Below, one piece after another: positions 23,582 through 34,373 of a DNA stretch of 64,000 bases; position 1 is the stretch's first letter; each line of letters starts with the position of its first letter. The stretch lies in the NCBI GenBank assembly GCA_963576565.1, contig OY755045.1, positions 42,364,409-42,428,408 of the forward strand. The letters run 5' to 3'. Origin of the DNA: Aspidapion aeneum (lineage: Eukaryota; Arthropoda; Insecta; Coleoptera; Brentidae). A program made the translations under genes and the position numbers. The notes beneath the pieces were generated by a model. The model worked only from the letters and a program-made list of their open reading frames with translations. It was not told the origin of the DNA and searched no databases.

Positions 23582-23820
23582 CGTAAATTTTACTACCCGT
23601 GAATTTAAAAATCAAACAAGTTTTCCTGGCTAATAATGATTAGGCTGGAGGGGGTAGGGTTGTTCCCGACTCCTTTTCATGTCATGTGCTCCCTCAACCA
23701 GGTATGTTATGTTAAAATGCATCAGTTGACGCTGCATTTAAAACTGGTGCAAATCCATGTCCGGTTCGTGATGCGTTTTTGAATCAGGGTGCGCAGGCAT
23801 AGGTGGAAACTAGGCTTTAG
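23582..23820. repeat. Fragments of neighbouring repeats
   Basis: 23582-23635 repeats the end of the 530-bp duplication. 23716-23812 repeats the core of the element at 24705-25363 (TGCATTTAAAACTGGTGCAA, ATCCATG.CC and a degraded inverted GATTCA arm). Both are partial copies. Confidence 0.65.
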
Positions 23821-24704
23821 AATACCTATACGTTGGACTGCTACTGCTGACGTCTTTTCGTGTCTTTCCCAGCAGTTTTGATATGTTAAGATATTTTCAA
23901 AATTTTCAATTTTCATACTTAGAATTTGTTCCAGTTATTCAACTTGATAAATCCCGGTTACTCAACTTGAAAAATCGTTATTTTATCCACTATAAACCCA
24001 GGCAGCTCTTTTTGGACTTATCACTGCTCAACTTTGTCCGATGGTGCGGCAAATGATGACGTAATTTCGTATACTCCACATATAGCGAGTAATGAGGCAA
24101 AAGGTTTAGGTTGGATCATACCAAATACTTTAGAGCATAAATACCACGGATAGAATAGACCGGTGTTCGGATTTTATATATATATATATACATATGTCGA
24201 ATTTTCACGTCACTGGTGGTCCAGCTGATTTTTGTAAACAAAAGTTAGATATGATATGAACAACAACAATTTTCCTACTAGTTTTTAGTATATTCTTATA
24301 AAATAATATTTTTCAGACATACCAGTCGTTATTTTTTTTAGCCCGCATCATTTCTCTTTACACAAAAATTAAAATTCGAAGAAAATAATGCGTTTCAGCT
24401 TCAAAAATAATCCGCTGACTTACTTCTTTGTTTACTTCCCAAGTCCTCGGTTCACCTTTGATACTAAACGAGCACATTCAGTTTGACTTGTAGATTAAGT
24501 TTTGTGTAATAAAAAATAAAGCGGGCTAAAAAAAATAACGACAATACGTCTAGAAAATTACATTTTATAAGGATGTACTAGAAAACAGTAGGAAAATTGT
24601 TTTTAAAAAATTCAAAAAATATTAGTTGTTCCGTTGTTCATATCATATCTAACTTTTGTTTACAAAAATCAGCTGGAACACCAGTGACGTGAAAAATTCG
24701 ACAT

Positions 24705-25363
24705 AATAAGCCCTTTTCCTCGCAGTAACTACAAGTTACCGGGTAACCTTCTCTCTAAACTCGTCTAAACTCGTTTTCTGATTTTCTTCGCTGAGTAACA
24801 CTAACTATGACGTCACCAGTAACCACACAGTGTAACCAGCGTGGCAGACGTGGTTGCTGAAATAATTTGAGGTTAAGATCGCTTTTTTTTGTTTTTTTTT
24901 TCAAATGTTTGATTTTAATATATATATTAACAACGAATTATGTTTGGTAACGGCAGAAAATGATGCACATCCCTTGAAGTTGGTACTATATCAATTCAAC
25001 TGCAACTAGTCTTAAAATGTACTGCCTTTGGTGTTCTGTGGTACTGCGGCCTTACCACAGAATACCAAAGGAGCACCCTGTTTCCACCCCGATTCAAAAA
25101 ACGCATCAGGTAACACTGCATTTAAAACTGGTGCAAATCCATGGCCTGTGATACGTTTTTTGAATCGGGGTGGGCATGCATTGATGGAAACAATGAATTA
25201 TTTTCTGCATTTCGGAAATTTCTGGTAAAAACAAAAACAAACAATTGGAAATGTCATCCACAGCTGACTGTCTGACGTCATACAGCGGTTACTCCGAGTA
25301 ACCGTGACGTCATTTCGAGTAACTTAAATGAGTGACTAGTAACCTCGAGAAAAAAGGCTTATT
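24705..25363. mobile_element. 659-bp inverted-repeat element nested in the foldback's right arm
   Basis: Ends AATAAGCCCTTTTCCTCG and, inverted, AATAAGCCTTTTTTCTCGAG. Subterminal GTAAC/GTTAC and GACGTCA words recur near both ends (24725-24830, 25270-25340). The middle holds a hairpin (25025-25071) and a small foldback built on CACCCCGATTCAAAAAACG (25086-25104 and complement near 25153-25173). The core occurs as a fragment at 23716-23812. It interrupts the host foldback between CGACAT and GTATAAG, so it is the younger insertion. Confidence 0.82.
25025..25071. repeat. Near-perfect hairpin, 19-bp stem, 9-nt loop
   Basis: CCTTTGGTGTTCTGTGGTA (25025-25043) pairs with 25053-25071 with one mismatch (a G:T pair in RNA). 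It is too regular for chance in this AT-rich DNA and is part of the nested element. Confidence 0.85.
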
Positions 25364-25434
25364 GTATAAGATCCGAACACCGGTCTATTCTATCCACCGT
25401 GCATAAATACAGGTCATACCCATGCACTCTTAAG

Positions 25435-26605
25435 CAGTGGCGGCTGCTACAGGGAGGGCAACGGGGCAGTGCCCTCCCAAAACTGGACAAAAAACAGCAT
25501 TTTTAATTGATTTATTTTAAAAAAGTTAAATCTTCCCTTACGACAAGGTTGTCTAGTTCTTTTTATTATCTGTGGTTAACAACGAGCGATTAATTGGGTG
25601 AACTTTTTGTACGTAAATAACTACAAGCCGGCAGCGCCGCGCGAGGCAAGGATTCAATTTCTCCCGTTTTTCAGACATACCAGTCTATGAGTGGCTGTTC
25701 TCGCGCGGGGGCGGGAGAAATGTTTGTTTGAGTTGAGATCGTCCATCATCATCGTGCCTAAACGTTCGTTGCCCTTTCTAGTGTTGCCGGTTCTATCCTT
25801 AGTGAAGACGTATGAATTTGTTTTGACTTGGGGTTTGTCAGTAGTAAAAAGCATTGCCGGTTGCGTGTCATTGTTTGTTTTCGTTATCGTTTATTTATAA
25901 AATGGAATTAAATACCGTCGATTACATAATTAACTGTACAAATTTAAATACGTTGACATTTAAATCGATTACAAATAAAATCTTTAGGGCCACATAGACC
26001 GGACCTAAAAATTAACCAAAATTTTAGTGTAAGTAATGCCGAAGGGTGTTCCATAAAAACTTATAATAGAAAATTTAATAAAAAATTATACGATGCTCAA
26101 AACTGGTTGTGCGGTTGTGGAAAAAGTAATGTTTTTTTTTTGCTTTATTTGTCTTGTTATGAACGATCCACGAAGTGATCCTGCGTGCAAAGGGAATGTG
26201 TGATATCAAGCAATTTAGTGAAAAGTTAAAAAGACGCAAAGTAAGTGGTATTCATTTAAATAACCACATAGAATTTTCTATGCTAGGCAAGACTAATATT
26301 AGGTGCCAATTAAATAGTGCCTATAGGCAAAATATTACCGAACATAATAAAAATGTGACAAACATTAGACATATACTTAGTAGGTTAATAGACTGTTTAA
26401 AATTCTGTGGGATTTTTGAGGTTATAAAATATAAAAAAGAAAGGCGAATGGACTTTATCTATAAACAAATAAATTAAAAACTACACCAAGTAGCTGCTTG
26501 TTTGGAAAATACTGAAATAAAATTGTTTCGGTAAGTTTTTTATCTCATTTTTCATGCAATTTAAATGTCTGCCCCCCCAATTTATAACGTCACGAGCCGA
26601 CCCTG
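25435..26605 (+). mobile_element. hAT element remnant with 8-bp target duplication
   Basis: It begins CAGTGGCGGCTGCTACAGGG and ends with the complement of CAGGGTCGGCTCGTGACG. The flanks CTCTTAAG (25427-25434) and TTCTTAAG (26606-26613) match at 7 of 8 bases. At 1171 bp it is much shorter than an autonomous hAT (usually 2.5-5 kb) and keeps only the N-terminal part of the transposase. Next to its right end the direct sequence AAGGCCTTCACACACA begins another repeat. Confidence 0.87.
25975..26477 (+). pseudogene. hAT (ZMYM1/TTF-type zinc finger) transposase fragment
   Basis: Hypothetical and broken. Blocks in order: RPDLKINQNF and FNKKLYDAQNWLCGCGKSN (about 26005-26130), the TTF-type zinc-finger region with Cys pairs; NDPRSDPAC (about 26161-26190); then from 26200 in another frame DIKQFSEKLKRRKVSGIHLN, LGKTNIRCQLN and ILSRLIDCLKFCG. 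In relatives annotated as zinc finger MYM-type protein 1-like this is followed by a RGHDE block and the RNase H-like catalytic core, both missing here. At least two frame changes (near 26140 and 26195-26205) and a stop at 26475. Family call rests on motif memory. Confidence 0.75.
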
Positions 26606-26613
26606 TTCTTAAG

Positions 26614-27070
26614 GCCTTCACACACACATCCGTAGCATGGTGCATAGCATAGCATGGAGTTTCTTACGGAAATCCCATCACACACAAATCCGCATAAGGG
26701 CTTCCGTATGGCGCACAGGTATGTTTCGCTCCTTCTCTATCAATAAAGAGTGAAATAAAAATATTATCATAACCTAATTTTTTTTGTTTTAAAATAAACG
26801 AAGTTCTTTTATGGACAACAGTTTCTTTGATTTGTCCTATATTTAAAAAATCGCAGTCAGTTATTATTTTTTCACGTGTTTTCTACATGTGACATGGGAT
26901 CACGTGATACGAAGACGTAATTCTATCGGCTACGCATAAGAGACCTCCGTAAAAAGTTCAACCTTATGGACTTCTCTTATGCAAATTTAATATGACCGCG
27001 GCTATTCGATTGCTGATTGGTTGAAAGCTCTATGCTACACGTTCTGCGGCCTATGCAACTTTGTGTGAGA
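26614..27070. repeat. Probable TE remnant with weak inverted ends
   Basis: AAGGCCTTCACACACACATC on the left and GCAACTTTGTGTGAGATCAG on the right are partly complementary, and TCACACACAAATCCGCATAA repeats the left end directly near 26690. The structure is suggestive only. Confidence 0.35.
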
Positions 27071-27072
27071 TC

Positions 27073-27326
27073 AGCTTTGCCGTGCAAAGCAAAACCTAGT
27101 AACTCCACTTACTCGAAAATAAGATTTTGATATCATTGAAATCGCCGTAAAAAACGGCGCCAGCCAGTTTTTCTAGAATGTGGCTATCTTGAAAAACAAG
27201 GAAGTTATGTAGTTAGTATGTAGTTAAATAAACTATAGTAAGTATGCAGTTAAATAAACTTCAAACTCTATTTCCCAAAACACTAGTTTTTGACTTACTA
27301 GGTTTCTGCGTTGCACGGCGGAGCTT
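27073..27326. mobile_element. 254-bp miniature element with ~35-bp inverted ends
   Basis: GCTTTGCCGTGCAAAGCAAA followed by ACCTAGTAACTC pairs with the right end, whose complement reads GCTCCGCCGTGCAACGCAGA then AACCTAGTAAGTC. GGCGCC and ACGGCG words lie in the middle. No frame. Superfamily unknown. Confidence 0.82.
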
Positions 27327-27584
27327 TACACGCGATGCTTGAAGCCAGGACCCCCCTTAATTCTTAATGCTTCTTTTTCGGGTAGACAGGATTTCGGTAA
27401 ATACGCATGCATCAGTTTTGGTGGTTTTGGAACATATTAAAGGTTTAGTTTGCGGATTAAATTTGTAGTTTTTTTTTAACTAACTAATTGTGCAGATTAA
27501 TTGTGGACACCAATGTTTAATGGCATCTATAAACCACTCTTAACTTTATTAACAAATTGGAATGGCACTATCTTACTTCCAGGC

Positions 27585-27780
27585 GCGGATTATAGAGGGG
27601 GGGGGGGGTAATGTGGTAATTACCACCCTAGAAAAAAATATATGGACTTTTAGTTATTAAATATCGGGCTAACCGCATAAATACCCCCCTAGAAAAAAAA
27701 TTATTACATAAATAGTGTTTCCATCGACCATTAACACCCACCCCCACCACTAGATTTTGGCCCAGATCCGCATTTGCTTG
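27585..27780. mobile_element. G/C-run miniature element fragment
   Basis: GGCGCGGATTATAGAG followed by a run of G on the left and GGCCCAGATCCGCATTTG on the right are loosely inverted, as in the elements at 32232-32404 and 33520-33693 (which end GATCCGCGCCTG). Decayed. Confidence 0.5.
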
Positions 27781-29494
27781 GTATGGATAGACATGAGACT
27801 CCCCCGAACATTTTACGAAGGGGAAGCAACTTGATGACCCAATGAACCTTCCCTGGCAGAGGGTGATTCCCCTCATTTAAATGTGCTTTTTGGCAGTTTT
27901 TTGATAATAACTCAAAAACTGTATCCAGAGATCATTTTTCCATCGATGTGTACATAAGCCCCTCCAAAAGCAGTGATGCACGTGCCATAGGCGTACCAAA
28001 AAGTGGTACATTTTTAAAATCTAAATTTTTGTTTTTGTTTGTGGGATTTTTTTATGAAAATTGAAACCTAAAGTGTGGAGAAAAGGACAAACCCCACTGA
28101 ATCATTAAATTTAAAAACTGCTTGAAGTGCGCCAATGTGTTGGGCGCCAAGACGTCTTATTTTCTCGACCTCGCCATGGCTATAAAGCCCGCCATTTTAT
28201 TAAACTTCTGCAAGTAACAACTTAATTGGTTCTTTAATTAGAGATAACAGAATCCGCCATTTCGTCCGTCTGTCCAAGGGCGTCGATAAAGAGGGGGGAT
28301 AGCGGTAATAACCCCGCCCCAAGAATAAATATATGTAACTTATAGTACTATTTGTTTGAAACACGTAGACAATGATTGAGTAGACACAAACACCAGTATT
28401 TACTAAGACCTTAAAACTTAGCATTTTAGACCTGGTTTAAGTATCAAGTCTATACAGTTAATACCGACCGGTTTAAGTATATTTTTTTAATACTCACAGG
28501 TCAAATAACTGCAAAGATTTGGTTCACCCTAATGTGCAGTGTGATAGTAAGCATTTCTTAGTGAGTTTCATCTCATATAAATTTAAATTAACTTTGGAAA
28601 TAAATAAAAACCGCATAAAAATTTTATCTAAATTTATGAATTCTAATCCGTGCAGTCAGGATTCTCGTTAAAAATAGTCTCAAATTGTAGTAAGCCCTGA
28701 GAGGTGCTTTAAAGTTCGAAAAACATTAGAAATAATCCATGATGGATAAAAACACTTATATACAAAAATTTTCAAAGCTAAATAATATATAAATAACTTA
28801 AAACTATGTACAAAACAATTGAACATCGGTTTAATCATCGCTAACTTGTCTACAAAATTAACATAAAAAATAGCGAACAGCTCACTGACTTTTTATTGGA
28901 CATCTCCTAGTGACGTTTGGAGGTTTAAATATGGCTACCATTTTTAAACCAAAATATTATATTCTGTTTATTTATTTCTAACCTTCCTGTAGAAATAATA
29001 TATTTGTTACAACGAAAAAAGATGAGCCATATCGCAATGTATTTATGAACAATTTATAAAAATATTAAAAACTTTTGCATTTATTGGAAATATAAGTTAA
29101 AACTTTATTTACTTTACACCCTGTGTTTAAAATTTTATACATATTACATGTGTTTGATTTCGTAATAATACCCCTCCCGAGAAAAAAAAAATTCGACGTC
29201 CCTGTGTCCGTCGCTAAGTAGGCAAGTCTGTGCTCTGCTGTTTGCTACACACAGCAACAGTTTTTCTTTAAATAAAGCTAATACCAAAGATAAACTCAAC
29301 TAATACTACGCGACAAGGAAAAAACCCCAGAAAAAAATTAAAAAGAAAAAAAAAATCTTAACAAATTCTTCTATTTTGATTTCTAAGTAGGTACTTACTT
29401 ATGTAAGCCTGTACTTTATTAAAAACTTATTTAAGCTAAAATAAAGCTACTAACTAATAATTATTCTAACTGAAGCCCAAACATAGCGTTTTAA
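27781..29494. other. Unassigned repeat-rich, AT-rich sequence
   Basis: Contains a short GTCGATAAAGAGGGGGGATA stretch near 28282, similar in style to the neighbouring miniature elements. Otherwise no gene or paired structure that I can support. Confidence 0.35.
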
Positions 29495-30364
29495 TTGAGG
29501 TTTAAAAAAAATATAAATTTTTTAAATTTGCTTTTTTTATCATCTACACAATGTCTTGAAAACACGATTTGAAATTCTTCTACGTGGAATTGAGTGTACA
29601 GTCGCCCGACATATAAATTACCTTATGATCAAAACGTATTGTTTAATAAAAATAAAAACAATTCTTAAAATCAATAATCTGATTTTAAAAAACATTTCTG
29701 GCCTTGCAAAAAGGCCAGGGCGAGGCAGAACGCCCCTCGGAGGTCCTAGCTGCCCTCTAGCAACAACTCCGAACAGTTTATTTTTTACTTGTCAAATCAT
29801 GGCCAACTCTATTTACTCCAATAACTTTGTTTACTTAGATATTTTAATAAGTATTTAACAAGCAACAAATCGGTTAATATAATAGGATATAATGCAACTA
29901 ATAAACAATACAGCGGTATTTGTTTATATGTGAAAGAAATTTTTAAAAAAAATTAACTTTTTTATTTTAAGGGTGTTGATTTAAATTCCAGTATGGCAAA
30001 TTTTAAATTAATGGTTTTTTCTTTATTTTTTGTAGATTTTCACGATAATGATAGTTTCAGTGTTCTTGCCAGAGGGCAGTGTTCTGCCGCCCCTCGGCCA
30101 TTTTGCAAAGGCCAGAAATGTTTTTTAAGACGATTATTAATCTTAAAAATTGTTTTTATTTTTATTAATAAAAAATACCTTATGGCCATAAGGTAAATTA
30201 GACGTCGGGCGACGCCGACGGTACAATCAATTCCAGATAGATTTTAAAATCGTGTTAATAATTAGTTAAGGAGATTATGTAGATTATTAAAAAAGCAAAT
30301 TCAAAAAATGTATTTTTTTTTCTTGAAACCTCGAATAAAAGAAGTTGTGAATAATTAGTTATGA

Positions 30365-30394
30365 ACATAGACGGGTTAATGAACCCGTCTATGT
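30365..30394. repeat. Perfect 13-bp stem hairpin, 4-nt loop
   Basis: ACATAGACGGGTT (30365-30377), loop AATG, then the exact complement (30382-30394). It lies just inside the left arm of the large palindrome, in its spacer. Confidence 0.9.
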
Positions 30395-31224
30395 CCTAAA
30401 CTTTGCCATTTTGTATTAAATTATCAAAAGGGGGTGCTTCTGGTGTTTTTTTAAATTTTCTTTACTTCAGAAGTTATACCGACACCCCCCACTTTTCAAG
30501 AGCACGCGCCGCGACTGCTTAATTTCTATGCTATTATGAACTTATTTTTCTTCTGGTTTATCTGATGATTGATTTAATTTGCTATAGTTAATAATATAAC
30601 TAGGTCCTACCTAATATTTTGTAAAATCAGATACGCCCTTTTGAGTTAACACGGCAGAGTATGTGTAAACGTCAAAAGACAAGGAAGGATGGACCCATAA
30701 TTTCGATACTGCATTGTTGTCAAGTGGGTTAAGTAACGCTTCTTGTGGAACTGCCCTATCCCATCGCATCTTAAGTCACAGCTTGTTTTATTCGAGGTTT
30801 CAAGAAAAAAAATACATATTTTAAATTTATTTTTTTTATAATCTACACAATGTCGTTGACTAATAAAACATGATTTTAAAATCTTCTATGCGAAATTGAT
30901 TGTACAGTCGTCCGACATATAAATTAGCTTATGGTAATAAGGTATTTCTTATTAATAAAAATAAAAACAATTTTTGAAATTAATAATCTGACTTTAAAAA
31001 ACATTTCTGGCCTTTACAAAAAGACCAGGGGGAGGCAGAACACCTCTGGGAGGTCCTAGCTGCTCTCTGGCAACAACACTTAAACTATCATTATCGTGAA
31101 TGAAAATGAAGAAAATACCATTAATTTACAATTTTTCATACCTGGGATTTAAATCAACGCCCTTGGAAGTAGATATAATAAAAATATTAAAAACTAATTT
31201 TTAATTTTCTATAATATATTGCTT

Positions 31225-31290
31225 TTCAAAAAAAATTGTACACCTATCATGGTTTTTTATATTGCAGGTGTACAAATTTTTTTGATAAGT
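31225..31290. repeat. Small inverted repeat in the palindrome's right arm
   Basis: An A-run plus TTGTACACCT pairs with AGGTGTACAAATTTTTTT across about 22 nt. It has no counterpart in the left arm, so it is a later insertion or local change. Confidence 0.65.
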
Positions 31291-32231
31291 AGTATATATA
31301 AAAACTTGCTACACTTATAAACAAATACTGCTGTATCGTTTATCAGTTGCATTATATCTTATTATATTCACCGATTTCTTGCTCGTTAAATACTTATTAA
31401 AATATCTTAGTAAACAAAGTTTATGAAGTAAACAGAGTTGGCCATGATTTGACAAGTAAAAAAGCAACTGTTCCGAGTTTACGCTAAACGTCAAATTTAA
31501 TTCCTTAGATAGATTATTGTTAAGTCTAAAAGTTTTGTTTGTTTTTTAAAACATGATAAGACTTAAAAGTCATGAAGATTGCAGACAATCGGTTTGTTTT
31601 TGTTGTTTCAATAAGGCCCGTAAAAAACTATTAATATATTCTCTTAGTCCTAAGTCAGAAAACTACATAAAAAATCTTAAACGTTGCGTTTGTTCTTATA
31701 ATAGTGAACATATCTAAATAAATTTCTAGTTCCTTGTAAACAACAATTTTTTTTCTTTGCATACTTTTCACTAAATTCCGACTCATTTAATAAATCTGGT
31801 TGGTTTATGCATTTTTTGGGAAGTATTTTATTTTTTTGTCGACCGTACACGTAAATCCACATAGAATTTATGACATTTTAACTAGACTCATGTCCTAAAG
31901 AAAATGTATATTTTTTTTTCTTGAAACCTTAATTTTTTTGTTGCCAGAGGGCAGCTAGGACCTCCGAGGGGTGTTCTGCGGTCTTTTTGCAAAGGCTAGA
32001 AATCTTTTTTAAAATCAGATTATTGATTTTATTTTTATTCATAAAAGATGCAAAAGTATTTTATATATCGGGCGACTGTACAGTCAATTCCACATAGAAG
32101 ATTTTAAATCGTGTTTTATTTATCAGGGATATTGTGTAGATTATAAAAAAAACAAATCTAAAAATTGTATATTTTTGTTCTTGAAACCTTGAACAAAACA
32201 AGCTGTGAAGTTAGTTTCCCCTACTACACTG

Positions 32232-32404
32232 GAGCAGGGGCAAATCTGGGAACTTTATATGGGGGGGGGGGGGGCAGCGTAATTAATATTGCATAAAACT
32301 ATTTTGCATAGTGACCAGATGTATTCTTTGTATGAAAACTATATATATTTTGAGATTTGAGGGGGGGAATTTTCCCTTTTTCCCATCCCGTAGATCCGCG
32401 CCTG
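32232..32404. mobile_element. 173-bp miniature element ending GATCCGCGCCTG
   Basis: Left end CAGGGGCAAATCTGGGAACT and right end complement CAGGCGCGGATCTACGGGA are imperfect inverted repeats. The centre has a long G-run and ATTGCATAAAACTATTTTGC. ACTGGAG and ACTTGAG on the two sides may be a decayed target duplication. A diverged copy is at 33520-33693. Confidence 0.75.
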
Positions 32405-33110
32405 ACTTGAGTCACGCTCTCAATTTTGAAATGAGGGAAAATAACGCAATCAGCAGTTTCCATGAACTTTCTGATAAAAAATATAATTTTTATAGCTTTA
32501 AATAGTTTTAAAAAATCCAATTTGAAACTTGATAGGTATAAAATGAATGAATGTGTGAAAGGAAAGTCCCCGTACCAAAAGCAACAAGTCAGCAGTAAAT
32601 CAAAGTGATTACAATGCTGTTGCAGGAGGTGAAAATACTTATTACCACACTTGAATGGAACATCAACTCGTGTTATAAAACAATGAGCGGAATGCCGGCT
32701 TCATTGTTCCATCGCACACTCACAGAATTAAGAAAAAGGAAGAAGAAAAATCCATAAATTACACATATTACAATTTTTTAACATTTTAAACGTTGGTTAA
32801 TTTTTTTTATTATTTTCTGGTAATTGGGTAGCGCTCATTTCAAATCTGCGCTTGCTATTTTGGTATCACGAAAGAGTTTTTTTCAAAATAGTAAAATCCA
32901 AAAATAAAGAACAAACCTGATTCAATTCATATAAGCGTTATTTGACGGAAACCTCTGTCAAATAACAATAGAAGCTAGTTTTATAATATATTTTAAAAAA
33001 TTTTAAAAACAAACAAAATATAAAATACAGGAGCTACCCTTGGAAATGGTTATTTATTCTATACTACTGTTCATTTTTCAGAGAAGCTTATTTTGGTTGT
33101 TTTATTTAGC
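32405..33110. other. Unassigned AT-rich sequence
   Basis: TCAAATAAC..GTTATTTGA type words occur near 32935-32965 (TTATTTGACGGAAACCTCTG then TCAAATAA), a short imperfect palindrome. No gene seen. Confidence 0.35.
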
Positions 33111-33114
33111 TAAA

Positions 33115-33350
33115 GGAAGGTCCTTTAAAGACCAACTGTAATCGGCCATCACATTTGCGTCGCCTTTTTCCATCTCTTTAATATATCTTGATAAAATCTT
33201 TCACCTTGCTCTTCACTCACGTCTGATTTTCGGGGAAACAGCCCAAATGGGAATGTAAAAAGTGAAGTTTTATGCCCATATTGCAACCAAGAATCCAAAA
33301 TTTTTTTCGGAATATTTTTAAAGATCTCTCAAGTTTTTTCCATATTTCAA
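33115..33350 (-). pseudogene. Remnant of an arthropod repeat-associated protein (EEQGERFYQD motif)
   Basis: On the minus strand from about 33285 the text reads MGIKLHFLHSHLGCFPEN, then after a frame change VSEEQGERFYQDI (about 33222-33184), and after another EMEKGDANVMADYSWSLKD (about 33180-33124). This block order (HSHL..FPEN, SEEQGERFHQDI, ADYCW) is one I recall from many uncharacterised arthropod proteins that occur in multiple copies, probably TE-derived. I cannot name a domain or function. The upstream part on this strand (33350-33290) gives a weak match only. Dead copy: two frame changes. Confidence 0.6.
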
Positions 33351-33519
33351 TTTTTATTTGATAGTAGAAATATTTTAAGTAATAAGTATTTAGAACAATT
33401 TCCTTCTATGTTTAACATGGCAACGGCTTAACAACATTGTTTAATAAGCTCAACTTTTACTTGAAGTGTCCATTTACTAAGTAAATCTTTTTGGGGATCA
33501 ATAACACCTAGATTTAACA

Positions 33520-33693
33520 TGGGGTCTAGGAACTTTATTTGAGGTGGGAAATATCATAATAAATATTGCATAAAACTTTTTTTGCACACCGGCCAGGAGG
33601 TGTTATTCTGTGTGTAAAAACTAAATATAGTTTAGTTAGAGATTTTTGGGAGAAAATTTCCCCTTTTTCCCTCCCGTAGATCCGCGCCTGGAA
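33520..33693. mobile_element. Second copy of the GATCCGCGCCTG-ended miniature element
   Basis: GGGGTCTAGGAACTTTATTT, ATATTGCATAAAACTTTTTT, CACCGGCCAGGAGGTG and CCCGTAGATCCGCGCCTG follow the order of 32232-32404. It is more diverged, and the left end is poorly preserved. Confidence 0.7.
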
Positions 33694-34373
33694 TTAAATT
33701 TTGATTTCAGGTTAAAATACTCAAAAATTAAGAAAATCGTATGAAATTATATTTTTCTTTAAATGTGCTCCCATGAACTTCTGAGTTTTCAACATTAATC
33801 TAACATTACCCTAAAATAAACAATGCAGACCTATGTTTTCCAATTGACAAAAAAAAATTAAAATTACAAGAGCACTTAGTTTGTCCAATAAGCATTTTAT
33901 AATATAGCATTTAATTTTTAGTGTCTAATTAGATCAAAGTATTCTCAGAAATTTGCAGGCTACATTACATCTCTTAAACCAGAAGAGCATTTAGCTTGTC
34001 AATAAGGCGTTTGTAACTAGTATTCTACTCGGTATTTTAAGAAGTGATCATAAAAGTTGACATTATACGCTCGACAATAAGAATGCTTCTATAAAGTTTT
34101 TGGTTACTTCAAGGATAAATAAAGATTCATCAATCCCTGGTTACTCTATTTCAACTATTCCATCCCAGTTCCCTGCATCGTCTTCTAACCTCCAGTTCAC
34201 TACTTCTTCCTCTATGCCTTTACCGTTCGCATTATAACTTTTACTCCATATTATTCAGAATTTTCTTTATTTCTGTGAAAACAATGCAGTCTCATTCTGA
34301 TTCATTAATAAGCGATCACGAAATTCTAATAAGAAATTCATTAGAAGGCGGAGACCCGGTTTCGCCTCGTCCT
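33694..34373. other. Unassigned sequence with a short direct repeat
   Basis: AAGAGCACTTAGTTTGTCCA (33869) and AAGAGCATTTAGCTTGTCAA (33982) are two diverged copies of one ~45-bp word. No gene seen. Confidence 0.4.

Larger units (their letters stand above)
24145..25400. mobile_element. Foldback element with 10-bp target duplication, split by a second element
   Basis: A perfect direct repeat GCATAAATAC flanks it at 24135-24144 and 25401-25410. The outer ends pair (GGATAGAATAGACCGGTGTT then CGGAT.TTATA). The arms continue with TCGAATTTTCACGTCACTGG, AGTTAGATATGATATGAACA and TTTAGCCCGC on the left (to about 24360) and the complements on the right (about 24510-24703). The right arm is then interrupted by the 659-bp element at 24705-25363, after which the terminal ~35 bp resume. 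Long inverted repeats plus a 9-10-bp target duplication fit Mutator-like or foldback elements. No transposase inside. Confidence 0.88.
29495..32190. repeat. 2.7-kb palindrome (large inverted repeat)
   Basis: The left arm (29495-30350) and right arm (30777-32190) are reverse complements around a 426-bp spacer. Shared landmarks, outside to inside: ATCTACACAATGTC; GTACAGTCGCCCGACATATA; AAAACATTTCTGGCC; GAGGTCCTAGCTGCC; TGGCCAACTCT; the CAACTAATAAACAATACAGC stretch; then the first repeat again, inverted; and a final TTCTTGAAACCTCGAATAAA. Each arm is thus itself made of an inverted pair (A-F-B). The right arm is longer, with about 420 bp extra at 31484-31905 and about 60 bp extra near 31225-31290. 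No coding frame. It may be a foldback transposon or an inverted duplication. Confidence 0.85.
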
